In this document: in pieces, positions 33,010 through 43,808 of the stretch
Numbering within the stretch: the stretch's first letter is position 1
Layout: every line of letters begins with the position of its first letter
Origin: Pseudo-nitzschia pungens
Lineage: Eukaryota > Bacillariophyta > Bacillariophyceae > Bacillariales > Bacillariaceae
DNA length: 64,000 nt
NCBI GenBank assembly: GCA_037355855.1
Contig: CM074764.1
Coordinates: forward strand, 2,666,001 to 2,730,000
Direction: 5' to 3'
Program-made: the position numbers and the translations under genes
Notes under the pieces: model-generated
The model's database searches: none
What the model saw: only the letters and a program-made list of their open reading frames with translations
Told to the model about the DNA's origin: nothing

Positions 33010-34280
33010 ACTACAACGAATTGCTTCAGACTCATCCCAGGTTTCAGGCATGTCCTATTGCTGTTATCAGGAAGAATATCAGCCTTGACAACTCCAGAAC
33101 TCCTGATCCCAATCCGGTTCTGGCTGCTCATGTTTTATGTGATGCAACAAAGCGCGCCCAAACTGTTAAGCTCCTCAAAGCCCAGTTCAACCGTTGCAAA
33201 CCTTCAGACATTGCCTCTTTACCTGATGGTAAATTCTACAAGTTTATTGAGACAGCTACCAATCCTTCTGACAGACCTCTTCCCCCCTCCAAGCTCAAGA
33301 CTGTTCGCCAGGCTAAGCACCGCCAAGCCAAATTTATTGAGAGCCATGAAACTGCTCCCGTTCTGGGGGTAGTTGATCTTGATCTTCCAGTTGACTTGGG
33401 CCAAGGGCTGGGTTTGAAGACACTGCGCAGTGTGCTTCTGGGTATCAGAACCCGTGACAATTGGTCATGGCCTCTTTTTCTTTCTGTTGATACCAGTTCA
33501 TACCGAGGCGAGATCCTTGCTTTGTACAACATCACCACCAAGGCTGAAGCAACGGCCATGTTGTCTTTCCTGCCTATTTTTCTGGAAGCTCAGTATGGTT
33601 CTTGTGTTAGACAATGGTTCTCTTCTGAGTGCTTGACTGACATGGAAGCTTACCATTGGGATGCTGCTGTCAATTGTGTTGTGGAAACTGCACCTGCTGC
33701 AGATCCAATGCAGGATAACTCTCTTCCATTTTTTGGTGATGGGGATGCACGAGATTGGGAACTTGTTGATGATGACTTGTCAGTTGACCTTGCTCCTGAT
33801 CTCACTTTTGATCTGGATTTGCACTTTAACCTCCAAGCCCGTGCTGACAGTGGTGGTGGAGGCTTTGATGATTCTCAATCCATGGATACTTTAGCGACCG
33901 GCACTTCCAATCTCACTGATGTCCAGGCCTCAGCGCCTGCAGGTGCTGTTCCTCCTGGCGGTGATCCTACCCATGTGGCCAAGACTGATGCCTCCCCTGG
34001 TATCTCTCCTGTTGTTCCCCCTGAAGTTCCTGACCCTCCCCATGATGCCATGGCAGGTGACCTCCCTGTGGCCTCTCCTGAGTCCTCAACTGCAGTTCCT
34101 GCTGCCGGTGGTGGGGAAGATGCAGCCTCTGCATTGAGGCTTGGAGTTGCTGCAATTGCATTCTCTTCCAGTCATGATGCTAGTGTCAGTGATTTGAGCC
34201 ATGCCAATGTCTCCACCAAATCAGCTCCGGCAACTCTTCCTTCCGTGCGACAGACTCGGTTTCCTTCTGATCATGGTTAG
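33010..34280 (+). pseudogene. L3 ORF1, C-terminal part
   Basis: This continues ORF1 from HYNELLQTHPRFQAC to the stop TAG at 34280, in one uninterrupted frame. The C-terminal third is acidic and low in complexity (DLSVDLAPDLTFDLDLHF, then Gly/Pro/Ser-rich). It overlaps the ORF2 start by the ATGGTTAG arrangement. No catalytic motif is recognised. Confidence 0.75.
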
Positions 34281-36103
34281 CTCTTCTGATATGAGGTGTG
34301 ATGGGATGCCTTCCAATCCAAATCCCATCAATGCTTCTCCTGTTTCTCCCTTTTCCCCCTCCGACTCTTCCCCTGTCCCTCATTTTGTCCAATTAACTCT
34401 TCATGGAGAATCTCTTGCTGCTAAGGATTCTGACACTTTTGGTCATTCCTTCCCTCAAGCTCCATCCTCTAACTCCACCATCATCACATTCCAAAACATT
34501 GGACCACAGCGCAGAGCTGCCTTTATGTCCATGTCCAAGCACAACGCCCGTCAATTTGTCAAGAGCAATGCCAGTGTGGCTCTTTTTGCTGAACATTGTT
34601 TGAATGAATCCAAACTCCTGCCCTGTGATCTTTTCAATCGGCGCATGAAGAATGTCAGTCCCTCAAGTTTTTCCTATCTTGCTAACAACAAGCATGAAGC
34701 TTCTGCCTGCTCTTGGCTTCAGCCTGGCGGCACAGGTTTTTCCATTGACCAGCTGTTCAGCTCCCACAAGGTTGCACATGGAGCTGATCCATCTGGTCTT
34801 GGCAGATGGTCCTTTGTCAAGTTTCAGGGCAGGGATGGCTACAATGTCACCATGTTTTCTGCCTACTGCCCAGTTGAAAATGATAGGGATCTTGGCTCAG
34901 TCTGGAATCAACAGTACCGATACTTTCAAGCCGCTGAAAATCTTTTCAGTCCCAATCCATGCATTCTCTTTCACAGGGATTTAACTGCTGCCCTTCAAGT
35001 CTGTCTGGGTGCAGGTGATCAAGTCATTGTTGGGATTGACCAGAATGCTGATGTTCGGACTGATGGCTTGTCTTTTGAGCTCGAGGCTCTTGGTTTCAGA
35101 GAGGCCATTCTTACACTTCATAGTACGTCTTCCCCTCCTGCCACTCACAACCGCAACACTACCAGAACACCAATTGATGCCATTTGGGTCTCTGAGAATG
35201 TTGATGTTCTCAGGGCTGGGTATTGTCCCTTTGGTGGTGCCCATTCCACAACCTGTTTTGAGTTCCATCCATTGGTGTGCCCATCTGTCTGCCTTCAAGC
35301 GTCTACCTACTGGCATGCAAAGGTGGTTTGTCAAGTTTGCTTCTGGATGCATTGGTGTTGGCAACCAACTACTTCACTACCAGTATCAGGATCACTCCAG
35401 GTGCCCATTGTGTGATGCAGACAATGAGAAGGTTTCTCATGTGCTCTCCTGCAAGGACACTGGGGCAGTACAGCACAGTGTGTCAGCTTTCAAGGGACCA
35501 CTGCAGAAGAGGCTTGAAGTTGAACAAACTGATCCATCATTGGTTGTTGCCATTGTGGATCTTCTCACCAGAGTTCGGAAGGGCCAGAACATTTATCCAT
35601 CATCCTACTCACTTGCAATTGCGTCTGCTGTCAGGGCACAGAGGACTATTGGCTGGCACAACTGGCTTCTGGGTAGGTGGTCTCCTCGCTGGTATCAAAT
35701 TCAGGCTGACTACTACTCCCACATTGGAAGCAAGCGCTCTCCCAAACATTGGGCTACAGCTATCATCCATCAGTTCTTTCTTACCTCCTGGGATCTTTGG
35801 ACCTACAGAAATGAACGACTCCATGGTCCTGGGGGTACCCTGGATGCTGAACAACACCAATCTCTTGATGCTTCCATCACCTCAGAATTGGCCATTGGTG
35901 CAGCTGGTGCACTTCCCCAGTCACACTCCCTGTTACAAACCCCTTTCCACGTCCTACAAGGCTACACCCTGACTGCCAAGCGGCAGTGGCTTGCAACCAT
36001 CCACCTTGCCAGGAAGCAGTATGCAGCGCCTGTCCCACCAGTGCAGCCATACCAACGAGAGGCTGCTCTCCTCAGAGCCTGGCTTACTGGACCTCAGGGT
36101 TGA
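34273..36103 (+). pseudogene. L3 ORF2: endonuclease start fused to CCHC end
   Basis: The endonuclease N-terminal half is present from ATG 34273 (TFQNIGPQRR, FAEHCLNESK, GIDQNADVRTDG, TPIDAIWVSE). At about 35237 it joins the C-terminal CCHC segment with a frame change, so the SDHR motif, reverse transcriptase and RNase H are absent. The second part is open to 36103 (ALLRAWLTGPQG). The left junction equals that in L1, which suggests common descent. It is non-autonomous. Confidence 0.85.
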
Positions 36104-36406
36104 TTACACTTTGTACCTTGGTCTTGTCTTCTGTTCTTGCTGCTTATCTTGTCATTTACCCTTTGATACTGGATCTTATCCCAATATCTCCATTCCTATC
36201 TCCTTTTCTCTCAAGTCCCTATTTTGTGGGACTTGTTTGTCCTTTTCCCTGCTTGATCTTCAAGGTTTGTTTTGAAAATTTGTCGTTCTACCACTTGGGG
36301 TCCTGACTCTATGATGGAGGCGACGTTAAAGTCTGGTTACAGACTGAGTAATTTAGTTTCACCTTTGGTGATTAAAGTTATTTAAATACGTATATTATTA
36401 TTATTA

Positions 36407-37327
36407 TTGGCATCAACCTCACCTATGTTGAAGGCAAGAAGAATGTTCTTGCTGATGCCTTCTCCAGACTCCCCTGGATGGATCCACCTACTGTGGGGAA
36501 GAAAGAAGCCCTTGGTAAGGGCACTCTGATTGATTTTTTGAAACTTGAAGTCCCCAAACAAGATGAAGAACTGTTTCTAGCAGAGTTCCCCAACCTATTC
36601 CAACACTTATGCAATGACGCAGACCAGGAATTACAAGCCTGTCTGCTGAACAATGAGTGTCTTCTCAATCTACCAAACAGCCAAGATATGGAATGCCCGG
36701 TGAACTACTCCAACATCTACCTTCATCAGCAAAAGGATCCGACCATCAAGTTCAAGATTCAATCGAAAGCCTTCTTCTACCAAGAATTAGAGGGCAATAA
36801 GATACTTTGCTACCCGAACCAATCCAATCCAATCCTGAATGCTGCACAATCTACATCCCAGCATCCCTCATTAACGATACGATCAAGTGGTATCATCTCC
36901 TGTTGGGTCATTGTGGATCCACCAGATTACACCAAACTATATCAGCCCAATTCTATGTTGACAATCTAACCAGTTTATGCAAGTCCTACATATGCCCAGA
37001 CCATTGCATCAAATACAAGAACCAGAACGCCCAATATGGCAAATTGCCACCAAAGGAAGCACCACTGTCCCCATTTTATGAAGTACATGTGGATCTAATA
37101 GGCCCATGGAAGATTGCAGCCCAAGGCAAGAACTACAACTTCAAGGCGCTAACTTGTATTGATCCAGTCACCAATCTCCTTGAGATTATCAGAATCAGGG
37201 ACAAGTCCTCTCAGCATGTATCCGACCAATTCAAGAACTGCTGGCTCTCAAGATACCCAAGACCGATCAGGTGTGTCCATGACAATGGTGGTGAATTTCT
37301 AGGAGCTGAATTTCAAACTACCCTCAA
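36407..37327 (+). pseudogene. GypB1 RNase H end and integrase, first part
   Basis: It resumes at INLTYVEGKKNVLADAFSRL (end of RNase H), then the linker, then integrase: WYHLLLGHCGSTRL, CKSYICPDHC, HVDLIGPW (first Asp), and CVHDNGGEFLGAEF (second Asp). A small frameshift lies between about 36810 and 36840 (QSNP...), where GypB2 reads NPDNWRIYIP. It stops at 37327, where NA-3 begins, and continues at 39240. Confidence 0.85.
37307..37327. repeat. Target site duplication of NA-3 (second copy 39219-39239)
   Basis: This 21-bp identical direct repeat begins TGAATTTC and ends CCCTCAA. It is GypB1 integrase coding sequence (EFQTTL). Confidence 0.9.
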
Positions 37328-39218
37328 TATATAATATAATATACTTATTTAAGTAGGAAAATCCACCGAAGGTGGTTAAAAGCTACTCAGTCTGTAACCA
37401 GACTTTATCGTCGCCTCAATCGAAGAGAGGTTAGGCTCCAAGTTGTAGAACGACGCGTCGCCTCAACCATGGGGGATTTGGGCCCCAGGTTGTAAAGACG
37501 ACTATTTTGCAAACGAACCTTGGTAAGAAACAGGAAGAAAAACAAACCAGTCCAGAGCACAACAGACATTGCTGTTGCAAAGCGTACAGGAGACGGGGTA
37601 ACAAGAACGTGAAAGGGAAAGACACAAGCAAAACTGTCCCTCCAATGCTGGTATGCAGCATCCGTAATGCTAGTGGTCAGCCGACACAAGCAAAACCCTT
37701 CCTCAGATACATAGTATCAGTAATGCTAGTGGTCAGCGTGTTAAAGCAAAACTCCTCTCTGGATGCTGGAGTGCAGCATCAGTAATGCGAGTAGTCAGCC
37801 CCAAACACATTCCTTACCACACACTCCTTACCATTCGTATGGTACCGTACACCGAAAACAAGCAAAAATTCCCAGGTAATGCTTGTATTCCATCGAAACA
37901 CTAAGAGGCAGTGGAGCCTACTACCAAATTCGTAGAACGAACTTGCTCTCCTGTAGTAGCTTGGAAACACGGCCTTTAAGTGATAACACTTATGAACCAT
38001 CAGGGCTGTAGGCTTGAAAACAGGTGGCAGCTGTACTGTGAACTGGAGGGGTATATGTTGGTGGTGAAGCATTAAGTAACATGTACTTAGCGGCTTTGGG
38101 GCTTGGGTCAGAAAAACAGTAGGTCCATAGTCAAAAACAATTATGGTCCAGCAGGGCAGTAGACTTGAAAACAGATGACAGTTGAAGTGTGCACCTGAGG
38201 GGGTTATGTAAGTAGGAGAGCCTTAAGCAAGCTGTACTTAGCGGCTTTGGGGCTTGGGTCAAGAAACAGTAGGACCTTAAATGAAAACACTTATGGTCCA
38301 TCAGGGCAGTAGACTTGAAAACAGATGACAATTATACTGTACACCTGAGAGGGTTATGTAGGAGTGGAGCCTTAAGCAAACTGTACTTAGCGGCTTTGGG
38401 GCTTGGGTAAGAAAACAGTAGGACCATAAGCGAAAACACTTATGGTCCAGCAGGGCAGTAGACTTGGAAACAGATGACATTTATACAGTACATCTGGGAG
38501 GTATATGTAGATGGTAGAGCCTTAAGTGAACTGTACTTAGCGGCTTTGGGGCTTGGGTCAGAAAACAGTAGGACCATAAGCGAAAACACTTATGGTCCAG
38601 CAGGGCAGTAGACTTGGAAACAGATGACATTTATACTGCGAACTGTACTTAGTGGCTTTTGGGCTTGGGTCAGAAAACAGTAGGACCATAAGCGAAAACA
38701 CTTATGGTCCAGCAGGGCAATAGACTTGGAAACAGATGACATCTGGAATTTTGTGTAGAAATATTCCTACAGTGGAAGAACTTTAAGTGAGAATCACTTA
38801 AGCAGCTTGGAAACAGTGTAGAACATTAAGTATAGCAAGATATACCTAAGGGCCTTGGTTGAAGCTTGGGAACAGATCGAAGCAGTACCGTACATCGAAA
38901 AAGAGTGGTGAATTGCTGTAGTATCTGTACTGGAAGTGCTGTAGAAAATTATGTGTCGGTTTTGTGTTGGTTGTTGCTGCTGCTTGATCGGCCGCCGAGT
39001 GGTGAATTGGCAACCAAAGCAACCAAACGAAGCATCCAGCAACTGAACCGATAGCAGAAACGAAGAGCGCAGGTCTTGGTTAATACATGTAGGTCCTGGG
39101 GTTGTGATTGGGGGTGTATAAGGGAGCGAGATATCGCATGGTAAAGTTGTGTAGAAATCTACGTATTTTTAGTACTGGAACATCGGAACGTCGGACAAAA
39201 TGCGCGTCGCGCAAATTA
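37328..39218 (-). mobile_element. NA-3: non-autonomous retroelement
   Basis: This 1891-bp element lies on the minus strand, with the 3' hairpins and tail at 37328-37410 and the 5' end (GTCCGACGTTCC, then GTAGATTTCTAC) near 39140-39218. The tandem units at about 38130-38740 and the ATGCTG/CAGCAT array at about 37640-37800 match the other NA copies. A 21-bp TSD flanks it (37307-37327, 39219-39239). The tail has an irregular TATAATATAATA composition. Short ORFs in the repeats are not credible genes. Confidence 0.88.
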
Positions 39219-39239
39219 TGAATTTCAAACTACCCTCAA

Positions 39240-39819
39240 GCAGTATGGAATTCACTCAGTTCCGACAACAGTAAAGAATCCCCAGTCAAATGCCATCTGT
39301 GACAGAGTCCATCACACAGTTGCTGACATCCTTTGCGTCCTGGTACATGTTAATCCCCCTTAAGTTAACACCAGAGCAAGTCAGCTCATGGACAATGCGC
39401 TATCCACATGCATGCATGCCTCCAGATGTGCTGTCAATGCTGCTCTACAAGCATCCCCAGGGTCCCTAGTGTTTAATCGGGACATGCTGGTTGACCTACC
39501 ACTAACATCAAACCTGTTAGCTCTACAGCAGCTTCAACAGCAAGGTATTAACAAGGCCCTGCTCAGAGACAATGCCAAGCGTAAGGAACATACCTTCCAA
39601 CCCAATGAAAAGGTATGGATGCAACAACCAGATCCGGACAAATTACAACCCCGGAAAACAGGACCATTCACTATTACCCAAGTCAATGACAATGGTACTG
39701 TTAAAATCCAAAAGACTCCGTCGATTGTTGAAACAGTTAACATTCGGAAGCTGCACCCTTACAAGGAACCAACTCCTATCAACCAATCAGAACCTTCAAC
39801 AATTCACTGGTCAACTTAG
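39240..39819 (+). pseudogene. GypB1 integrase, C-terminal part
   Basis: It continues from EFQTTL to the end of pol. The block [13 protein letters not shown] carries Asp where GypB2 has the catalytic Glu (CERVHH). A CAA codon has become TAA at about 39361-39363. From 39388 the frame is open through the integrase C-terminal region (VFNRDMLVDLPL, KVWMQQPDPDKL, NIRKLHPYKEP) to 39819. Both lesions predict an inactive integrase. Confidence 0.85.
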
Positions 39820-39849
39820 ATATGGGATTCGTTCAATCATGAGGCACTA

Positions 39850-40183
39850 TGTGACGGGCTAGCGTAGCTAGCACAAGCCACGACTGAATAATTGACTGAA
39901 TCCCACATCATGGGAATCGAATATTATATCAATCTACGTGCATGGATGCATCACTATATATGTCTTAATTATTATGGTTGAGTCCCAGAAGAAGATATAT
40001 GCCTAATCGTGGGAATCGACAATGAATCAACATTTATGGCAGAGCATGCCAAAATGTGGCTATGCTCGCGACCTCAAATTTTATATGTTCTCATTCTCAA
40101 TTTGCGTAACAATATTCCGTAAAGTATCTAAACATTCACAATTTTCATACTACTCCGAAATTTCTACTCTAGACCGTATCACA
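39850..40183 (+). repeat. GypB1 3' LTR
   Basis: This 334-bp LTR runs from TGTGACGGGC to CGTATCACA and is homologous to the GypB2 LTR. It ends 481 bp before the first ATG of the CtIP-like gene. The 5-bp duplication candidate to the right is GTATT; the matching left copy lies outside the window. Confidence 0.8.
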
Positions 40184-40664
40184 GTATTCCTGATCTATTC
40201 CCAATTTATTCCCAATGTATTCAGTCCTGAATATTTTTTTTTCAGGTTGTGTGCAACCATCCAAATCCTAGTAGAATTAGATTCCCTTATCCCCCCTCCC
40301 CTCTCATCAGTATTTTCTCGGCGCGCGCGCAATAGTTGTTCTCGAACCTACGGCTCCTGTAATACCTTCCATATGAATTCGCGCCAAAAAATGATTGACG
40401 CGACATTCGTCATTTTTCTCATTGGCGAGGTCTCAAAACAGTTTGCACGTTACAGTCCTGGTAATCAATACCACCACAGTACTAGATGAACGTACGAACG
40501 TCTATGTAGGTATCCGACGAAACCCTTCTGTCCAAGCCCATTTTGCCATCCAAAAAGTCGGACCATACGGTAAATCTTACCGGTAAGGTTACAGGATTGA
40601 AACGACATTTTTCTCTCATCAAAAAGATTCTCTGGGCAACAAGCTCATGGGAATCATCGTTTGA
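40184..40664 (+). other. Upstream region of the CtIP-like gene
   Basis: This is non-coding host DNA between the GypB1 LTR and the gene. It holds a T-rich tract ending CAG at about 40229-40246 that resembles a 3' splice site (possible 5' UTR intron) and a GCGCGCGCGC run near 40322. The promoter is probably here, but no definite element is seen. Confidence 0.4.
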
Positions 40665-43600
40665 ATGCATTCCGTTGCGAAAAAAGTGACTACTAGTATC
40701 AATCAAAGACACGTTTCGATTGAACCATCAACGATGCCTTCGAACCATGTTGTGCACCAGCTCTTGACCGGTAAGAAAAGAAAAACACATCATGTTGTGT
40801 CTTCTTGCTCTACTGATACCAAGATAACTCTTACTGAAAATGGTAGCAAACCCTGCAATAGAAAAGATGGAAGCATCAGTTCATCGCCGCTCCTCGCCCC
40901 ATCACACAGTCGTGAAAACGATAAACAAAAGCAAACACGTGCCAATCATCGATACATTCACTTGTACCGTCGAAACGATGTGTGTGAGCGGCAACAACAG
41001 CGTCAAGAATATCGAACTTGCACTGGCATGGACAATCGAAATGTAGGCGATCAACACAACAACACAAAATGTGGGTTCGGCGGGAAAAATGAATCAAACA
41101 ACTACAGCGATCTGAGAAGTCGCGCAGAAAGTGTTTTAGCAATCCGGCAACGAAGAAGAAAAAGACCTATGACAGCTAAGAACTTCACAAAACCTGCATG
41201 TACTCTTTCCAAAAACGACGACAATTCGTCTGCCGTAGCTTTAATTCAAACATTCCTCGAGGAGCGCCATAGGAAACGCAATCAGTCATCGGGAACGACG
41301 GTATGTTCTTCCCTTTCGCTTTTTGAAGATCAAGCAACACTTCCAGTTCTACTCATAGGATTCTGTGTTCTGTCCAGCCTGACCGAGTGGTTCGACCTGA
41401 AACAACAGGAAGATCTCTTGTGCACATCTCCTCTTGTGGTAGAGATGATTTTATGGATGAAACGGAGGGAAGCTTTGCATACGAGTTATAATTCTGCAGC
41501 CATTGCAGGGAAACATCGCGACGCATTAAATAGACTAGCAAAATTTCATGAGGCGGTCGAAGACAGTCATACAACGTCTTTACAATTGCTATCACATCAG
41601 CAGGACGACGAACAGCAGCAGCGAGAAAACGAAGAGAAATTATTGCGACGCCAAACGAGAGAGTATCGGGGGGAGCAATCGAAAATAGCAACAGCAAGTC
41701 AAGCAGAATTCGGAACAAACTTATCAATGTCACGACCTGCTCAATCTTCCGTCTCAAGTCCAAAAAACGATGACACTGCCGATAGACATGATATTGTTGT
41801 CGCCGTCAACAATATATGTAATGATCGTATCATACTTGGCAACAGAGACAACACTAACGACAGTGACTTTTACTCTGAAGCTCATCAATTAAGGCAAAAT
41901 GCCGACACAGTTATCGGTCCCAATATTGCTGGAAGTGATGAACAGCATCATGAAGTTGGCATAACATACACTTCGTTGACTTCGTCAGGACTAAAACAAC
42001 GGCATGACAAACGTATTGAGCAGCAACAAACATCATTGGATAAATCAGTTGCGAAAGCCAATTTCGAACAAAACTACAATTCATTTCTCCTCAACGAGGA
42101 AAAAGACGCTGTAGAAAAGGAGAAAATATGTGATAGAAAAAGGAAGTCGGAAGTTGAAAATTACCGCAAGGACGAAGACTGTGAAAAAACTAATAGTCTA
42201 CCAAGCAAATCGCCCTTTACTGTCTGCACAAACTCGGTCCGAACGATGTCACTACCGAACGAACAATACAGTTGTCATCTGATGCCACCAAGCAACACAA
42301 ATTCAATAGCGACGATGACCGAAGCAACGTCTTTTGGTCGTGCGCTGGAGAAGGGAGAGAAGAGACGGTTTTGTCTACCGAAAAACAAAGATGCATTGAA
42401 TAGTCGTCGGGATCGAATGTCAGATAAGTGTACTAAGGAAGCCAATTTTCCTCCCGCGAAATCTTCTCTCAAGAACAACGATGTCGGTAATGTTGTCAAT
42501 TGCAGTTTCACTTGCGAAAGTAAAGAAAGTGTCAATCAAGCGTTCAATCCCGGTCATGATCGAGATGTGGGCCCTAGCAATATAGGGCAATCTCCTATCG
42601 ACAATTCTCCATGTTTTTCGCCACCGAACTTTCTGTCGAAATCGACAGTGTTTCAAATAGGCAGTACACACAACGATGTTGTTGAGAAGAGCAACCATTT
42701 TGACGATATTCTTGCAAAATGTAGAGACAATTCGCCACCCGATGACTCAAGCGAAATCCTCTTGTCGCAGTCGCAGAGACTTCCGAACCCTCGTCGTGTC
42801 ACGGTCAGCCCCCAAAATGTGTCGACGGCAAACTCGATCAATTGCCGTGAACAGTACGAGCATTTTACCAGTGTATTTTCCATTAAGAATCAGAAAAACA
42901 TTGACCAAAATGGTATTGACGCGGGGTTCAAAATGTCAGCACAACAGCAAAAGTTTGCAAGCAGGGAGAATCCCCGTACGAAGGAAGCTCCAATTTCTTC
43001 AAAGAAGAGCTGGAAGGCACGAAACTCCAAACGACCTCAATCATTCAGGCAAACATCTCTAGTTTCTTCTTCCAAGGGTTGGATTTCCAATCAAAGAGCA
43101 AGAAATTTTGTGAAAGACTTATCGCCACCGAACAGAGCAGTATTGACCACAACCACGGCAACTCCAAGCGTTTTTCACGGAAGAAAAAGGAGCAACATCC
43201 AGAGTCGAAACTCTGTCATACTCAAGGATAGTCAGAAGGCTATAGCTCAAAATCTCGCAAACCTCTGTCGTGAAAATCATTTAGAAAGAAGCGCGTATGG
43301 TTCCACCGACATCGTAGGAAAGATAATCACGAAAGGAAAAGTCGATAGAAAAAAAACGGAAATGATAATCTTTCCTTCGAATTCGTTGGAACTAAAGAAG
43401 CGCTACCGAGTTGGAGCCGTGAACGATATCAAAAACCATTCTATCACTTCGGAAGTCGTTGTGGACAAAGCAAAGCATGTCAAGGACGAATTCAAGTGTG
43501 AAGAAAATGTTCGAGGCAAGACGGCAAGGGATGTATTGAACCGCTACGAATGCGAGGAGTGCGCAGCTTTTTTCGATAAAGCCGTTCTTCATGGTGAAGG

Positions 43601-43742
43601 GTCCAAATATTATGATAGAGACGAATTGTTACGTTGTAGCCGTCACAGAGGCCGCCACACACCACCTTCTACTCCTCTAGACTACTGGGAGCTAAGCTTT
43701 GTCGACGAACGCAATGGAAAGACTACGAAAGAAACAAGTTAG
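40665..43742 (+). CDS. CtIP/Sae2/Ctp1-like DNA double-strand-break resection factor
   Basis: This 1025-residue protein is mostly hydrophilic and low in complexity, with basic (GKKRKT, RQRRRKRPMTAK) and Ser/Asn/Gln-rich stretches. The diagnostic part is the C-terminus, residues about 960-1015: a CxxC (YECEECAAFF), then CSRHRGRHTPPSTPLDYWEL. The CxxC plus CSRHR...PPxTPxxYW pattern is the signature of CtIP/Sae2/Ctp1/Com1 proteins, which activate the Mre11 complex nuclease to start resection in homologous recombination and meiosis. The rest of the protein is not recognisable, as is usual in this fast-evolving family. ATG 40665 is the first in frame; ATG 40734 is an alternative. It is convergent with the GatC-like gene, 66 bp apart. 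Nuclear location is inferred from the family. Confidence 0.8.
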   Translation: MHSVAKKVTTSINQRHVSIEPSTMPSNHVVHQLLTGKKRKTHHVVSSCSTDTKITLTENGSKPCNRKDGSISSSPLLAPSHSRENDKQKQTRANHRYIHLYRRNDVCERQQQRQEYRTCTGMDNRNVGDQHNNTKCGFGGKNESNNYSDLRSRAESVLAIRQRRRKRPMTAKNFTKPACTLSKNDDNSSAVALIQTFLEERHRKRNQSSGTTVCSSLSLFEDQATLPVLLIGFCVLSSLTEWFDLKQQEDLLCTSPLVVEMILWMKRREALHTSYNSAAIAGKHRDALNRLAKFHEAVEDSHTTSLQLLSHQQDDEQQQRENEEKLLRRQTREYRGEQSKIATASQAEFGTNLSMSRPAQSSVSSPKNDDTADRHDIVVAVNNICNDRIILGNRDNTNDSDFYSEAHQLRQNADTVIGPNIAGSDEQHHEVGITYTSLTSSGLKQRHDKRIEQQQTSLDKSVAKANFEQNYNSFLLNEEKDAVEKEKICDRKRKSEVENYRKDEDCEKTNSLPSKSPFTVCTNSVRTMSLPNEQYSCHLMPPSNTNSIATMTEATSFGRALEKGEKRRFCLPKNKDALNSRRDRMSDKCTKEANFPPAKSSLKNNDVGNVVNCSFTCESKESVNQAFNPGHDRDVGPSNIGQSPIDNSPCFSPPNFLSKSTVFQIGSTHNDVVEKSNHFDDILAKCRDNSPPDDSSEILLSQSQRLPNPRRVTVSPQNVSTANSINCREQYEHFTSVFSIKNQKNIDQNGIDAGFKMSAQQQKFASRENPRTKEAPISSKKSWKARNSKRPQSFRQTSLVSSSKGWISNQRARNFVKDLSPPNRAVLTTTTATPSVFHGRKRSNIQSRNSVILKDSQKAIAQNLANLCRENHLERSAYGSTDIVGKIITKGKVDRKKTEMIIFPSNSLELKKRYRVGAVNDIKNHSITSEVVVDKAKHVKDEFKCEENVRGKTARDVLNRYECEECAAFFDKAVLHGEGSKYYDRDELLRCSRHRGRHTPPSTPLDYWELSFVDERNGKTTKETS

Positions 43743-43808
43743 TTAATAAAAGGTGTGCCAAAATGTGAAACATACTGTCTTTCCTTGTTGTTTCGACAAG
43801 AATGCTAG

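Larger units (their letters stand above)
29156..36405 (+). mobile_element. L3: LINE deletion derivative, interrupted by L4
   Basis: It is 5'-truncated within ORF1 (at SILKQSTL), directly following the L2 tail. ORF1 is interrupted by L4 at 30409-33009, then continues to its end. ORF2 has only the first part of the endonuclease joined to the C-terminal CCHC segment, lacking reverse transcriptase and RNase H. Its tail ends at 36405, followed by GypB1. Confidence 0.8.
1675..40183 (+). mobile_element. GypB1: shattered Ty3/gypsy LTR retrotransposon (outer host element)
   Basis: Four plus-strand pieces of one gypsy pol (1675-2207, 9874-10335, 36407-37327, 39240-39819) follow in the correct protein order and end in an LTR at 39850-40183. 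They are separated by NA-2, by the 26-kb GypB2/LINE block and by NA-3. Its 5' LTR, gag and protease would lie before NA-1, outside the window. The family is the same as GypB2, which gives the reference for missing pieces. About 105 bp between 10335 and 36407 is absent. Confidence 0.8.

Noticed and set aside
41301..41358. Possible 58-bp intron in the CtIP-like gene (GT...AG)
   Set aside because: Its removal would shift the frame, while both sides are open in the same frame without splicing.
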